NCBI RefSeq assembly: GCF_027912455.1
Contig: NZ_CP115446.1
Coordinates: 643,501 to 707,500 of the forward strand
Length of the DNA: 64,000 nt
Direction of reading: 5' to 3'
Source: Aurantiacibacter sp. MUD61
GTDB taxonomy: Bacteria > Pseudomonadota > Alphaproteobacteria > Sphingomonadales > Sphingomonadaceae
Every line of letters starts with the position of its first letter. Within the stretch, counting starts at the first letter, position 1. The position numbers and the translations under genes are program-made. A model generated the notes under the pieces. It had not been told where the DNA came from, searched no databases, and worked only from the letters and a program-made list of their open reading frames with translations. Below, in pieces: positions 33,771 through 42,755 of the stretch.

Positions 33771-36059
33771 TTAGCCGCCCATGCGGCTGCGCTCCGCAGC
33801 TTCCATGGCTTCTTCGCTCCACGTCACCGGAACCTGCGTCTGCGGGTTGAAAGTGTTACCCATTTCGGCAGCTTCGGCAGCGGCGATTTCTTCTGCGGTC
33901 AGGTACTCGCTCGGCTCCAGTGCGAAAACGTCGATACCGCGCGCAATCTCGGTCGCGTAGATGCGGCCGTTGTACCAATAGGCGGACCAGTAACCGCCGG
34001 TCACCAGCTGGTCTTCATCCACCGGACCGCGATCGAAGAAAGCTATTTCATACGGATTGGTCGGATCGGTGAAATCGATCACCGAGAGGCCGCCCTGGTA
34101 CCACGCCTGCACGAAGATATCGCGCCCCGGCACAGGGATGATCGAGCCATTGTGCGCCACACAGTTTTCCATGTCGCTCTGCGCACCGGGGATCTTGAAC
34201 GTGCCGCGATAGACCAGCTCACCATCCTCGATACCGTAGAAGGCATTGGCGCCCCAGGTGGCGGGGTCGGCTGCCTGACAACGCGGGCGGCCACCGCCGC
34301 CCCATTCGTCGGTGAACAGCACGACAGAGCCATCATTGTTGAAGGTCGCCGAGTGCCAATAGGCAAAGCCCGGATCGGTCACCGCGTCGAGACGGACGGG
34401 GTTATACGGGTCCGAGATATCCATGATGATACCGTTGCCCGAACACGCACCAGCAGCGAGGTTCAGCGACGGGAACACGGTGATATCGTGGCACTGGTTC
34501 GTCTGGCTGGTGGTCTGCGTGCCATCGCCATGGTCACCGCCGAGCCACAGGCCTGCGATATTGCCATCATCATCGGCGAAGACGCGCGGGGACGAGGTAA
34601 TGCGCGACTGCGAGGGGTCGGCCAGCGGGATTTCGATCACATCGATGCTGAACAGCGCGGTGCGATCGTCGCCCGGAATATATCCGACGCAGCCTTCGAG
34701 CTCTTCGCCATCGCGGACGCCGGCGGTGCCGGAGTTGTAGACGATGATGCGCTCTTCATTGGCATCGACGACCGAGTGCGTGTGGCTGCCGCGGCAGGTC
34801 TGCACGAGGCCAACCTGAACGGGAGCGCGAATGTCCGAAATATCGAACACTCGAAGGCCGCGGAAACGATCTTCGCTCACATCTTCGGTAACGCCATCAC
34901 GCCCGCAGTCGACACGGCCACGGGTCTGCTCGACACTCATGATCAGGATGTCGCCGACGACAGAGACGTCGCCCTGCCCGCCCGGACATACGACCGAGCT
35001 CACAAGTTGCGGCACGCCATCGTCGCCCAACATATAGGCGTTGAAGCCGTGATAATTGCCCGCGATCATCAGATCGCCGGAGAACGCCATATCGGTATTG
35101 GCAAAGCTCAGCAGGCCGCCGCGCTGGGCATAACGGACCGGCGGTGCCGTTTCCTCTTCAGCTTCGGTTTCCTCTGCGTCGGGATCGGCTTCTTCTGCGT
35201 CAGCCGCTGCTGCCATCGAGTGGCCGGCGTGCGTATCGTCATCGCCCGCAGTGTCGGTTTCTTCTTCTTCCTCTTCAGCCGGAATGACCATGCGGCCGCC
35301 AGCGGGGTTGGCGGGATCGTAGAAACCGGCAGGCTTGCGCAGGAATGCGACGTGACGGAGGTTGCTGATCGCTTCCTCTGCATCGAACAGGCCGCCGGCA
35401 AGACCGGAGCGCGGATCATCGGACAGCGACGCGAGCTCAACCGACATCCGGTCGATTTCGGCCTGCTGATCGCTGCGGACTTCGCTGGTGAAATCGAACA
35501 GCACCGGATCGGTGGCGGTGCCCTGGATGGAGAACAGGTCACGCACCATGGTCAGTGCGCCATTGTGGTGGGCGATCATCAGCTGCAGGAACTTGCGGTC
35601 GAAATTCACGCCTCGCGCATCGCGCAATTCGGCCATGTCTTCGGCGCTTGCCATGCCGGCCATGCCAACATGATCCATATGACCCATGCCGGCCATGCTG
35701 GCGGGCTGGCCGTAGCCTGCAAGCCATTCGATCATGAAGCTGATTTCATCCTGCTGTGAAGCAGCGATGCGCTCCGCAATCGTCTGGATCGCTTCATTAT
35801 TGGTACGGCCATCGACAAGCGCGGCCATTTCAACAGCCTGCTGGTGGTGGACGATCATGCCCTGCATGAAGTCGATATCGGCAGGCAGGTAATTCACGCG
35901 GGCAAGCTGGGTCGCCTCGTCTTCGGAAAGGGCGCGCGCGCCCTGACCCGGTGCGCCCGGCTGGACGATCTGGACATCCTGGGCAAGCGCAGGCGCGGTA
36001 GTTGCCAGAAGCATGGCGGCAAAAGATAATGAAAGCGGTGTCGAACTCTTCAAACTCAT
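33771..36059 (-). CDS. Secreted DUF305-LVIVD beta-propeller fusion
   Basis: A 762-residue exported protein (signal peptide to residue 26, APALAQ). Residues about 45-240 form a DUF305 domain with two metal-type motifs, MIVHHQQAVEMA (His71-72) and MIAHHNGALTMV (His164-165), joined by a Met/His stretch (MAGMGHMDHVGMAGM). An acidic linker (262-305) follows, then a beta-propeller with LVIVD-like repeats: GLRVFDISDIRAPV, GIIMDISDPYNPV and GLSVIDFTDPTNPY. Several Cys and His (CRGSHTHS, QCHDITVF, WHSATF, CVAHNG) could form disulfides or metal sites. It converges on copB. AGGGA precedes the ATG. A role in periplasmic copper handling is inferred from context and composition. Confidence 0.85.
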   Translation of the reverse strand: MSLKSSTPLSLSFAAMLLATTAPALAQDVQIVQPGAPGQGARALSEDEATQLARVNYLPADIDFMQGMIVHHQQAVEMAALVDGRTNNEAIQTIAERIAASQQDEISFMIEWLAGYGQPASMAGMGHMDHVGMAGMASAEDMAELRDARGVNFDRKFLQLMIAHHNGALTMVRDLFSIQGTATDPVLFDFTSEVRSDQQAEIDRMSVELASLSDDPRSGLAGGLFDAEEAISNLRHVAFLRKPAGFYDPANPAGGRMVIPAEEEEEETDTAGDDDTHAGHSMAAAADAEEADPDAEETEAEEETAPPVRYAQRGGLLSFANTDMAFSGDLMIAGNYHGFNAYMLGDDGVPQLVSSVVCPGGQGDVSVVGDILIMSVEQTRGRVDCGRDGVTEDVSEDRFRGLRVFDISDIRAPVQVGLVQTCRGSHTHSVVDANEERIIVYNSGTAGVRDGEELEGCVGYIPGDDRTALFSIDVIEIPLADPSQSRITSSPRVFADDDGNIAGLWLGGDHGDGTQTTSQTNQCHDITVFPSLNLAAGACSGNGIIMDISDPYNPVRLDAVTDPGFAYWHSATFNNDGSVVLFTDEWGGGGRPRCQAADPATWGANAFYGIEDGELVYRGTFKIPGAQSDMENCVAHNGSIIPVPGRDIFVQAWYQGGLSVIDFTDPTNPYEIAFFDRGPVDEDQLVTGGYWSAYWYNGRIYATEIARGIDVFALEPSEYLTAEEIAAAEAAEMGNTFNPQTQVPVTWSEEAMEAAERSRMGG

Positions 36060-36193
36060 CAGGCGGTCCCTTCACGTGATATTTTGTCACGGGCATGAAG
36101 CGTATCCGTCAGCTTCGGTCAATACGGGATAGGGATTGCGGTCTGCCAATAGAGGACTAGGTTCGACGAGGGACATGGAGGGAGAACGTCATC
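36060..36193. other. Divergent gap with a CGTGA/TCACG dyad
   Basis: CGTGA-7-TCACG (36075-36091) lies 15 bases before the start of the DUF305-LVIVD gene and between it and the methyltransferase-like gene. It could be an operator; no copper-type GGG dyad is present here. Confidence 0.35.
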
Positions 36194-36994
36194 ATGCATC
36201 GTCTTGTTACCGCAGCTATCGCCGCATCCGCATTTGGGCTCACCGCATGCAGCGGTCCGGAGGAAACGCCGGGCGAAGAAGCGGCCAGCGAATATAATGC
36301 GCGCCAGTATATGCAGGCGATCAACGATATCGGCCGGCTGGACGATCAGGAACAGGATGCCACGCGTAAGCCCGGCGAATTGCTCGCCTTCGCCCAGATC
36401 GATCGTGGCGATGTGGTGGGGGACTTCATTATGGGTGGCGGGTATGTAACGCGGCTGCTCGCAACGGCAGTCGGAGCCGATGGCAAGGTCTATGCCTTCC
36501 AGCCCGAAGAATTTATCGCTTTCCGCCCCGAATATGCGACCGAGCAGGACGAAACGGTTCGCCGCTACTCCGACAACGATGGCAATCCGATCAACATCTT
36601 CCCAGTTCGTGGCTCCTTGGCAGAGCCGGGCTGGCCCGAACAGCTCGATACGATCATCACCGTGATGAACTTCCATGATCTCTATCTGGAGGAATTTCCC
36701 GAGGGGACCGCTGAACAGGCTGTGGCCAGCCTTTACGATGCGCTGAAGCCGGGCGGGACGCTGGTTGTCGTCGACCACCTCGCGGCTGACGGCGCTGGCG
36801 CTGTGGCGGCAAACACCTTGCACCGGCTCGATCCGCAACTTGCGATGGACGCATTGACTGCTGCGGGCTTCGTCCGCGAGGCAGAGAGCGACATCTATGC
36901 GCAGCCCGGCGATCCGCTGACCGCGAATGTCTTCGACGAGGAAATTCGCGGCCAGACCAACCAGATCGCCTGGCGGTTCGTGAAGCCAGAATAG
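36194..36994 (+). CDS. Methyltransferase-like lipoprotein
   Basis: A 266-residue protein whose N-terminus is a lipoprotein signal (MHRLVTAAIAASAFGLTAC, Cys19). The rest has a class I SAM-methyltransferase layout: a motif I-like VVGDFIMGGGYVTRLLA (Gly81-83), LDTIITVMNFHDLYL as motif II region, and LKPGGTLVVVDHLAADGAG. This is the COG4798 type of predicted methyltransferase with a signal peptide. SAM is not expected in the periplasm, so either the fold has another use or the protein has an unusual location. It is divergent from the DUF305-LVIVD gene and ends before a short hairpin. Confidence 0.8.
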   Translation: MHRLVTAAIAASAFGLTACSGPEETPGEEAASEYNARQYMQAINDIGRLDDQEQDATRKPGELLAFAQIDRGDVVGDFIMGGGYVTRLLATAVGADGKVYAFQPEEFIAFRPEYATEQDETVRRYSDNDGNPINIFPVRGSLAEPGWPEQLDTIITVMNFHDLYLEEFPEGTAEQAVASLYDALKPGGTLVVVDHLAADGAGAVAANTLHRLDPQLAMDALTAAGFVREAESDIYAQPGDPLTANVFDEEIRGQTNQIAWRFVKPE

Positions 36995-37008
36995 GCGCGT
37001 AGGGCAAC

Positions 37009-37034
37009 AAAACCCCGAGGAACTCCGGGGTTTC
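37009..37034 (+). terminator. Terminator after the methyltransferase-like gene
   Basis: AACCCCG and CGGGGTT enclose an eight-base centre (37011-37032), preceded by A and followed by TTT. The T-run is short, so efficiency may be moderate. Confidence 0.65.
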
Positions 37035-37133
37035 TGTCATTCTGGACTCAGTTTGGCGACAATCCGGCGCATTTCGTCGCGCGGAACTCGTCACCTCATG
37101 TAACATTAAGCATTTACAAACCACGTTACTGGC

Positions 37134-38177
37134 ATGTTTGGTGACATGATGATTTCAAAGCTCGGACGTTTCTTTTCTGCATTCGCTTTGGCTGCTGCGC
37201 CGCTGGCAGCTTTACCGGCCTACGCCGGGACCGGAGACGAGCCGCAGGATTTCGAATCCGCCTTCGACAGCGCCTTTGGCACCGAAGTGCGCAGCCCGCG
37301 CGATTATACGCCTGAATTCGACAACCAGCTCGAATATCGCATTGCCCAGCTTGCCGACGGCAGCGAGGGGCGCATCGGCGTTGCCGCAATCGATCTTTCG
37401 ACCGGCCAATCGGTCTCGATCCTCGGCGATCAGCGCTTCCCCATGGCGAGCACCAGCAAGATTGCGATTGCCGCCGCCTATCTGGAAGGCGTGGACCAGG
37501 GTCGCTGGAGCCTGACGAGCGAGTGGCCGCTTCTGTGGCCGGTTCGCTCACGTCCATTTTCCTCTGCCGCTGCGCCTGTGCGCCAGGGCGAATATATGAG
37601 CGCGCTCGAACTCATCGATCTGATGATCACGCGCAGCTCCAATCCCGCCACCGATGCGCTGATTTCGGCGCTGGGCGGAACCGATGCGGTAAACGATTGG
37701 GCGCGCCGTGCCGGTCTTACCGGCTTCAGCCTCGATCGCGACATCGCCACGCTCGTGCGCGATGACGGCGAATTCGACCCGGAAACCTACATCGACATGC
37801 GCGACAGTGCGACGCCGGAAACCATGGTGCAGCTGCTCGCAGGGATTTATCAGGGCCGTTGGCTCTCCCCGTCGAGCCGCAACGTCATCATCGACGCGAT
37901 GGAGCGCTGCCGCACCGGCACTCGCCGCATTCCTGCCCTTATGCCGGACAATGTGACGGTCGCGCATAAGACCGGATCGCTCAACAATACGTCCAGCGAT
38001 ATCGGCATTCTGACTGCGCCTGATGGCCGTTCGATCGCCGTGGCGATTTACGTGACCGGCAATACCACGCGCCGCAATCGCGAAGCCCGCATCGCTTCGA
38101 TCGCGCGCGGCCTGTATGACGGGTTTGAGGTCGAAGCGAACCGCAATTACGCCCGCGCCGACTACAACGGGAATTAG
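37134..38177 (+). CDS. Class A beta-lactamase-related serine hydrolase
   Basis: A 347-residue exported protein of the class A beta-lactamase fold (COG2367). With the ATG at 37134 as residue 1, S106-T-S-K109 is the SxxK motif, S168-S-N170 the SDN-like motif, and K279-T-G the KTG motif. The omega loop keeps the Arg164/Asp179 anchors (VRDD and RDSATP, Ambler numbering), but a gapless count puts Asp at 166 and at 170, instead of Glu166 and Asn170. That would weaken deacylation. The start could also be 37146. About 60 extra residues lie between signal peptide and fold. Lactamase activity is uncertain; a penicillin-binding or cell-wall role is possible. Confidence 0.85.
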   Translation: MFGDMMISKLGRFFSAFALAAAPLAALPAYAGTGDEPQDFESAFDSAFGTEVRSPRDYTPEFDNQLEYRIAQLADGSEGRIGVAAIDLSTGQSVSILGDQRFPMASTSKIAIAAAYLEGVDQGRWSLTSEWPLLWPVRSRPFSSAAAPVRQGEYMSALELIDLMITRSSNPATDALISALGGTDAVNDWARRAGLTGFSLDRDIATLVRDDGEFDPETYIDMRDSATPETMVQLLAGIYQGRWLSPSSRNVIIDAMERCRTGTRRIPALMPDNVTVAHKTGSLNNTSSDIGILTAPDGRSIAVAIYVTGNTTRRNREARIASIARGLYDGFEVEANRNYARADYNGN

Positions 38178-38232
38178 GCCGAAAGATAATCAGACAGGCG
38201 AGCGGGTCTGCTGATTGCGCTCACCATCAGGC

Positions 38233-38275
38233 AAAGAAAAAGGCGTGGCCATCGCTGGCCACGCCTTTTCTTTTT
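38233..38275. terminator. Bidirectional terminator
   Basis: GGCGTGGCCA (38242-38251), TCGC, TGGCCACGCC (38256-38265), flanked by A-runs on the left and T-runs on the right. It serves the beta-lactamase-like gene and the acidic lipoprotein gene that faces it. Confidence 0.93.
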
Positions 38276-38298
38276 CAGTCCGAAGACCGAAGCGAGGA

Positions 38299-38541
38299 TT
38301 ACTCAGCTTCGTTCATTTCTTCGACAACTTCAGCTTCCATTTCAGCTTCAGCATTGTCGGTAGCAGCGTCAACTTCAGCAGCCGTTTCAGCGACTTCGTC
38401 GCCAGCAGCTTCAGCGTTGGCTTCGGTGTCAGCCATTGCACCTTCTACGGTGTCTTCAGCGCTTTCCTCGGTAGCTTCCGAGCAAGCAGCGAGCGAGAGT
38501 GCAGCAGCCGAAGCAGCAGCAACGAGAGCAATCTTACGCAT
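38299..38541 (-). CDS. Small acidic lipoprotein, second copy
   Basis: An 80-residue predicted lipoprotein (MRKIALVAAASAAALSLAAC, Cys20), followed by about 60 residues of Glu, Ala, Asp, Thr and Val, probably helical. The plan and length equal those of the gene at 16874-17119, though the residues differ, so the pair may be distant paralogues or independent low-complexity proteins. AAGGGG lies about eight bases before the ATG. It is a single-gene unit with a strong terminator. Confidence 0.7.
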   Translation of the reverse strand: MRKIALVAAASAAALSLAACSEATEESAEDTVEGAMADTEANAEAAGDEVAETAAEVDAATDNAEAEMEAEVVEEMNEAE

Positions 38542-38789
38542 AGGTTTGAACCCCTTAATCTGCGAATAATTGAGAGAGGATTTGTCCTCATCCCAAGCCC
38601 ACCATCCGGTCGGCTCACTGCCTAAATAAGGCCACATTTGGGCCTGCGCAAGCGAATTATGGCACAAATAGGGCGGAATTCCGGCGCAATTGGGGCGCTC
38701 CTACCCGTAAAACTGCCATTATCGCGGTAGTGGAAATATCGCCCCAATCCATGCTGACCGGGCCGATTTTGCGTGCTAGCAAGCCTGCC
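38542..38789. other. Divergent gap between acidic lipoprotein and polA
   Basis: This 248-base stretch should hold both promoters. I see no convincing -35/-10 pair or operator, and no gene. Confidence 0.4.
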
Positions 38790-41624
38790 ATGGCCGAAAA
38801 ACAGCATCTCTACCTGGTCGATGGTTCGGCCTATATCTTCCGCGCATACCACCGCCTCCCCCCGCTCACCAATCCGGAGGGAACGCCCGTAGGCGCAGTT
38901 TACGGATATACGACCATGCTGTGGAAGCTGGCGCAGGATCTCGACGAGGCCGACGGGCCGACTCACCTCGCCGTGGTGCTCGACAAATCGAGCAAGAGCT
39001 TCCGCAACGATATCTATCCGGAATATAAAGCGAATCGCCCCGATCCGCCCGAAGACCTCGTCCCGCAATTCCCGCTGATTCGCGATGCCACCCGCGCTTT
39101 CTCCCTCCCCATGGTGGAAGAGCCCGATGTCGAGGCGGACGATATGATCGCATCATACGCCTATGCCGCGCAGGATGCCGGATGGGATGTGACCATCGTT
39201 TCCTCCGACAAGGACCTGATGCAGCTTGTCGGAGAGAAAGACGGCGCCAAAATCGACATGCTCGATACGATGAAGGATGCGCGCATCTATATCGACGAGG
39301 TGAAAGAGAAATTCGGGGTCGAGCCCGCTCTGGTAGGCGATGTCCTCGCGCTGATGGGCGATAGCGTCGATAATATTCCGGGCATTTACGGCATCGGTCC
39401 CAAGACCGCGTCCAAGCTGATCGGCGAAAACGGCTCGCTTGCCGCTGCGCTCGATTCCGCGCCCGACATGAAGAAATCGAAGCTCAAGGAACGTCTGCTC
39501 GAAGGGCGCGAGATGGCGGAGCTCAGCCGCGAGTTGGTGGAGCTGAAAAGCGATTGCCCGCTGCCCATCGCCATCGAGGATATGAAGCTTGACGGCATTC
39601 CGCCAGAACCTCTGGCCGAATTTCTCGAAACCCACGGCTTCAACTCGCTGCTCAAGCGGCTGGAGGCAGGCACGGGCAGCCCCGGCCGCACAACCAATCT
39701 CAACCCGGAAAAGGCCGATACCAAGGGTGATGAGGGCACGCCGGAAGGCAATATCCAGCCGCTACCCGCATGGCCCGATGTGGACCGCAGCGCCTACGCG
39801 ACGGTGCAGACCGAAGACGCACTGAAGGAATGGATCGCGCGCGCTCGCGATTTGCGCGTCCTCGCCGTAGATACCGAGACCAGCAGCCTCGATGCGATTG
39901 CGGCGGATCTGGTTGGGGTCAGCCTCGCCCTAGGCCCGAACGATGCCTGCTATATCCCGCTGCGCCACGGCGGCAGCGACATGTTCGATGAGAAGCCCGA
40001 TCAGGTCGATTTCGATACTGCCATCGCATTGCTGAAACCGCTGTTGGAGGACGATTCCGTCCTCAAGATCGGGCAGAATATCAAATACGATATCAACGTG
40101 CTCGCCCGCCACGGCATCGCGATGGGCCCCGTCGATGACACGATGATCATGAGCTTCGATCTCGATGCGGGCCGCTCGCAGGAAGGGATCGGCGGCGGTC
40201 ACGGCATGGACGAACTGGCCGAACGCCACCTTGGCCACACCACGATGAAGTTCAAGGATGTGTGCGGCACCGGCAAGAAGGCGATCCCCTTCGGCGAAGT
40301 GCCGCTGGGCAAGGCCACCGAATATGCCGCCGAGGATGCCGATGTGACGTGGCGGCTCCACGCGCATCTCGCGCGTCGCATGCCCGATGAAGGTGCGACG
40401 CGGATTTACCAGCGCGTCGATCGCCCGTTGATCCCGGTGGTCGCGAAGATGGAGCGCGAAGGCATCAAGGTCGATCGCGCCGAGCTCTCGCGCCTTTCCG
40501 AAACCTTTGCTGAGACCATCGGGCGGCTGGAAAAGGAGATCCATAAGGACGCGGGCGAGGAATTCACCATCGGCAGCCCCAAACAGCTGGGCGAAGTGCT
40601 GTTCGACAAGCTCGGCTACAAGGGCGGGAAAAAGGGCAAGAGCGGCCAGTATTCGACCGACCAGAGCGTGCTGGAGCGCCTGTCAGGCGAAGGCCATGCG
40701 ATTGCCGACAAGGTCCTCGAATATCGTCAGCTCTCCAAGCTCAAGAGCACCTATACCGATGCGCTGCAGGAAGCGATCAACGAGCGGACCGGGCGGGTGC
40801 ATACAAGCTACAGTCTCGTGGGCGCGCAGACGGGTCGACTTTCCTCCACCGATCCCAATTTGCAGAACATTCCCATCCGTACCGAGATCGGGCGGCAGAT
40901 CCGCAAGGCCTTCGTGCCCGAAAGCGGCAATGTCCTGCTTGCCGCCGACTACAGCCAGATCGAGCTGCGCCTTGCAGCCCACATGGCCGATGTGCCCGAA
41001 CTGAAGGAGGCCTTCGAACAAGGCGAAGACATTCACTCGCGCACGGCGAAGGAAATGTATGGCGAAGTGGACCGCGACACCCGCGCCGCTGCCAAGACGA
41101 TCAATTTCGCCATCCTCTACGGCATTTCGCGCTGGGGACTTGCGGGCAGGCTCGGCATCGAACCCGATGAGGCGCAGGAAAAAATCGACACCTATTTCCA
41201 GCGCTTCCCGGGCATCCAGTCCTACATCCACGCCACGCTCGAAAGCGTCCGGGCGAAGGGATATTCGGAGACTTTGTTCGGCCGCAAGACGTGGTTCCCG
41301 CGGATCAATTCCAAGAACCAGGCCGAGCGGCAGGGCAGCGAGCGCGCAGCAATCAACGCGCCGATACAGGGCACCAGCGCCGATATCATCAAGCGCGCCA
41401 TGGCTCGCATGCTACCGGCGCTGGAGGCTGAAGGCTTGAACGATGTACGCATGCTGCTGCAGGTGCATGACGAACTGGTATTCGAATTGCCCGAAGGCGA
41501 TGTCGAAAAGGCCACCCCGGTGATCGAACGCGTCATGGCCGAGGCGGCACAGCCCGCTGTTACGCTCGACGTGCCGCTCGGCATCGAAATCGGCACCGGC
41601 CCCAGCTGGGATGACGCGCATTAG
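38790..41624 (+). CDS. polA: DNA polymerase I
   Basis: A 944-residue repair and Okazaki-processing polymerase. The 5' nuclease covers about 1-290 (YLVDGSAYIFRAYH, VSSDKDLMQL, GDSVDNIPGIYGIGPKTA). The 3'-5' exonuclease begins near 350 with intact VLAVDTETSSL and KIGQNIKYDINVL. The polymerase domain has TGRLSSTDPNLQNIPIRT, AADYSQIELRLAAH and QVHDELVFE, with both catalytic Asp present. The ATG at 38790 (MAEKQHLYLVDG) is chosen from family alignment; an upstream ATG adds 20 unlikely residues. Followed by mscS after 39 bases. Confidence 0.98.
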   Translation: MAEKQHLYLVDGSAYIFRAYHRLPPLTNPEGTPVGAVYGYTTMLWKLAQDLDEADGPTHLAVVLDKSSKSFRNDIYPEYKANRPDPPEDLVPQFPLIRDATRAFSLPMVEEPDVEADDMIASYAYAAQDAGWDVTIVSSDKDLMQLVGEKDGAKIDMLDTMKDARIYIDEVKEKFGVEPALVGDVLALMGDSVDNIPGIYGIGPKTASKLIGENGSLAAALDSAPDMKKSKLKERLLEGREMAELSRELVELKSDCPLPIAIEDMKLDGIPPEPLAEFLETHGFNSLLKRLEAGTGSPGRTTNLNPEKADTKGDEGTPEGNIQPLPAWPDVDRSAYATVQTEDALKEWIARARDLRVLAVDTETSSLDAIAADLVGVSLALGPNDACYIPLRHGGSDMFDEKPDQVDFDTAIALLKPLLEDDSVLKIGQNIKYDINVLARHGIAMGPVDDTMIMSFDLDAGRSQEGIGGGHGMDELAERHLGHTTMKFKDVCGTGKKAIPFGEVPLGKATEYAAEDADVTWRLHAHLARRMPDEGATRIYQRVDRPLIPVVAKMEREGIKVDRAELSRLSETFAETIGRLEKEIHKDAGEEFTIGSPKQLGEVLFDKLGYKGGKKGKSGQYSTDQSVLERLSGEGHAIADKVLEYRQLSKLKSTYTDALQEAINERTGRVHTSYSLVGAQTGRLSSTDPNLQNIPIRTEIGRQIRKAFVPESGNVLLAADYSQIELRLAAHMADVPELKEAFEQGEDIHSRTAKEMYGEVDRDTRAAAKTINFAILYGISRWGLAGRLGIEPDEAQEKIDTYFQRFPGIQSYIHATLESVRAKGYSETLFGRKTWFPRINSKNQAERQGSERAAINAPIQGTSADIIKRAMARMLPALEAEGLNDVRMLLQVHDELVFELPEGDVEKATPVIERVMAEAAQPAVTLDVPLGIEIGTGPSWDDAH

Positions 41625-41663
41625 GCTTGCATTGGCAGCACGCGCGGCGGAATAGGACTCTTG

Positions 41664-42755
41664 ATGCTGACAGGCTTCGAACAACCCCAATGGGCGGTCG
41701 ATACCGAACTCGCGATTGCCACCGCGATCGGGCTTGCCGTGCCAGTGGTGGCGGCCTTCATATTGCATTGGATCATCTTTGGCATCCTGCGGAAGATTAC
41801 CGCGCGCACACCCTACCATCTGGACGATTCCATCGTGCAGTCCATGCGCAACCCAGTGCGCTGGGCGATGGTCGGTTTTGGTCTCTCCATCTCCGCCCAT
41901 GTGGATACGCTGGTCGGCCAGGAATGGGATATCGCCGCGCGCTGGTTCACCCCGGTGCTGCTGGGGTGGGTCGCGTATAGCTTTGTCGGCGCGGTGGCCA
42001 AGGGGCTGCGGGAGGATGCAGAGCAGCGGTATGACGCGGTGTCGGTCCGCTCTCACACGACAAGAATCTCGATCTTCTCCCGTACTGCGAAGCTGACGAT
42101 TATCATCATCGTTATCGCACTGGTGATGCTCAATATTCCGGGTGTGCGCGATGTCGGTGTGACGCTGATGGCGTCTGCCGGTCTTGCTGCGCTGGCGGTC
42201 GGCGCAGCAGCGCAACCGGCGCTTAAATCACTGATCGCGGGCCTGCAAATGGCCCTGACCCAGCCGCTCCGGCTCGGTGATCTGGTGAAAGTCGATGGCG
42301 AGGCGGGCCGTGTCGAGGAAATCCGCATGAGCTTTGTCACGGTGCGCACATGGGATGAGCGTGTGCTGGTCGTGCCGACCAGCCGCTTCCTCGACGACAG
42401 CTTTGAAAACTGGTCGCGTGTGAACGAGCAGTTGAGCGGCCCGGTGTATCTTCATCTCGATCCTATCGCCGATGTCGGCCCGATCCGTACCGAATTCGAG
42501 CGGTTCGTGGGCGCGCACGAGATGTGGGACGGGCGCATGTGCCAGCTGCTCATGACCGAAGCCTATCCGGAGAGCGTAGAGCTGCGTCTCGCCGTCAGCG
42601 CAGAAACGATCGCCAACCTATGGGTGCTGCGCTGCGCGGTGCGCGAACACATGCTGGAATGGCTGCGCGAAAACCAGGAAGTTGCGCTGATCCGCCACCG
42701 CCTTGAAGTGCCGGGAGGGCACGCCAAGGCGGGTGAAGCGGGCGGCCCGAACTAA
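41664..42755 (+). CDS. MscS family mechanosensitive channel
   Basis: A 363-residue inner-membrane channel. About four N-terminal helices precede the pore helix, rich in Ala and Gly (VGVTLMASAGLAALAVGAAAQPALKSLIAGLQMALTQPLRLGD), and the cytoplasmic beta domain (GDLVKVDGEAGRVEEIRMSFVTVRTWDERVLVVPTSRF). These are MscS hallmarks. It protects against osmotic downshock or conducts ions under tension. Its stop overlaps the stop of the convergent CDC48-type ATPase gene by four bases. Confidence 0.93.
   Translation: MLTGFEQPQWAVDTELAIATAIGLAVPVVAAFILHWIIFGILRKITARTPYHLDDSIVQSMRNPVRWAMVGFGLSISAHVDTLVGQEWDIAARWFTPVLLGWVAYSFVGAVAKGLREDAEQRYDAVSVRSHTTRISIFSRTAKLTIIIIVIALVMLNIPGVRDVGVTLMASAGLAALAVGAAAQPALKSLIAGLQMALTQPLRLGDLVKVDGEAGRVEEIRMSFVTVRTWDERVLVVPTSRFLDDSFENWSRVNEQLSGPVYLHLDPIADVGPIRTEFERFVGAHEMWDGRMCQLLMTEAYPESVELRLAVSAETIANLWVLRCAVREHMLEWLRENQEVALIRHRLEVPGGHAKAGEAGGPN

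Noticed and set aside
34152..35759. A 535-codon plus-strand frame opposite the DUF305-LVIVD gene
   Set aside because: It is a shadow frame; the minus-strand product has a signal peptide and clear domains.
37134..38177. A mobile antibiotic-resistance gene
   Set aside because: Composition and codon use look like the neighbours, no mobile element is nearby, and the omega loop is atypical, so an intrinsic homologue is likelier.
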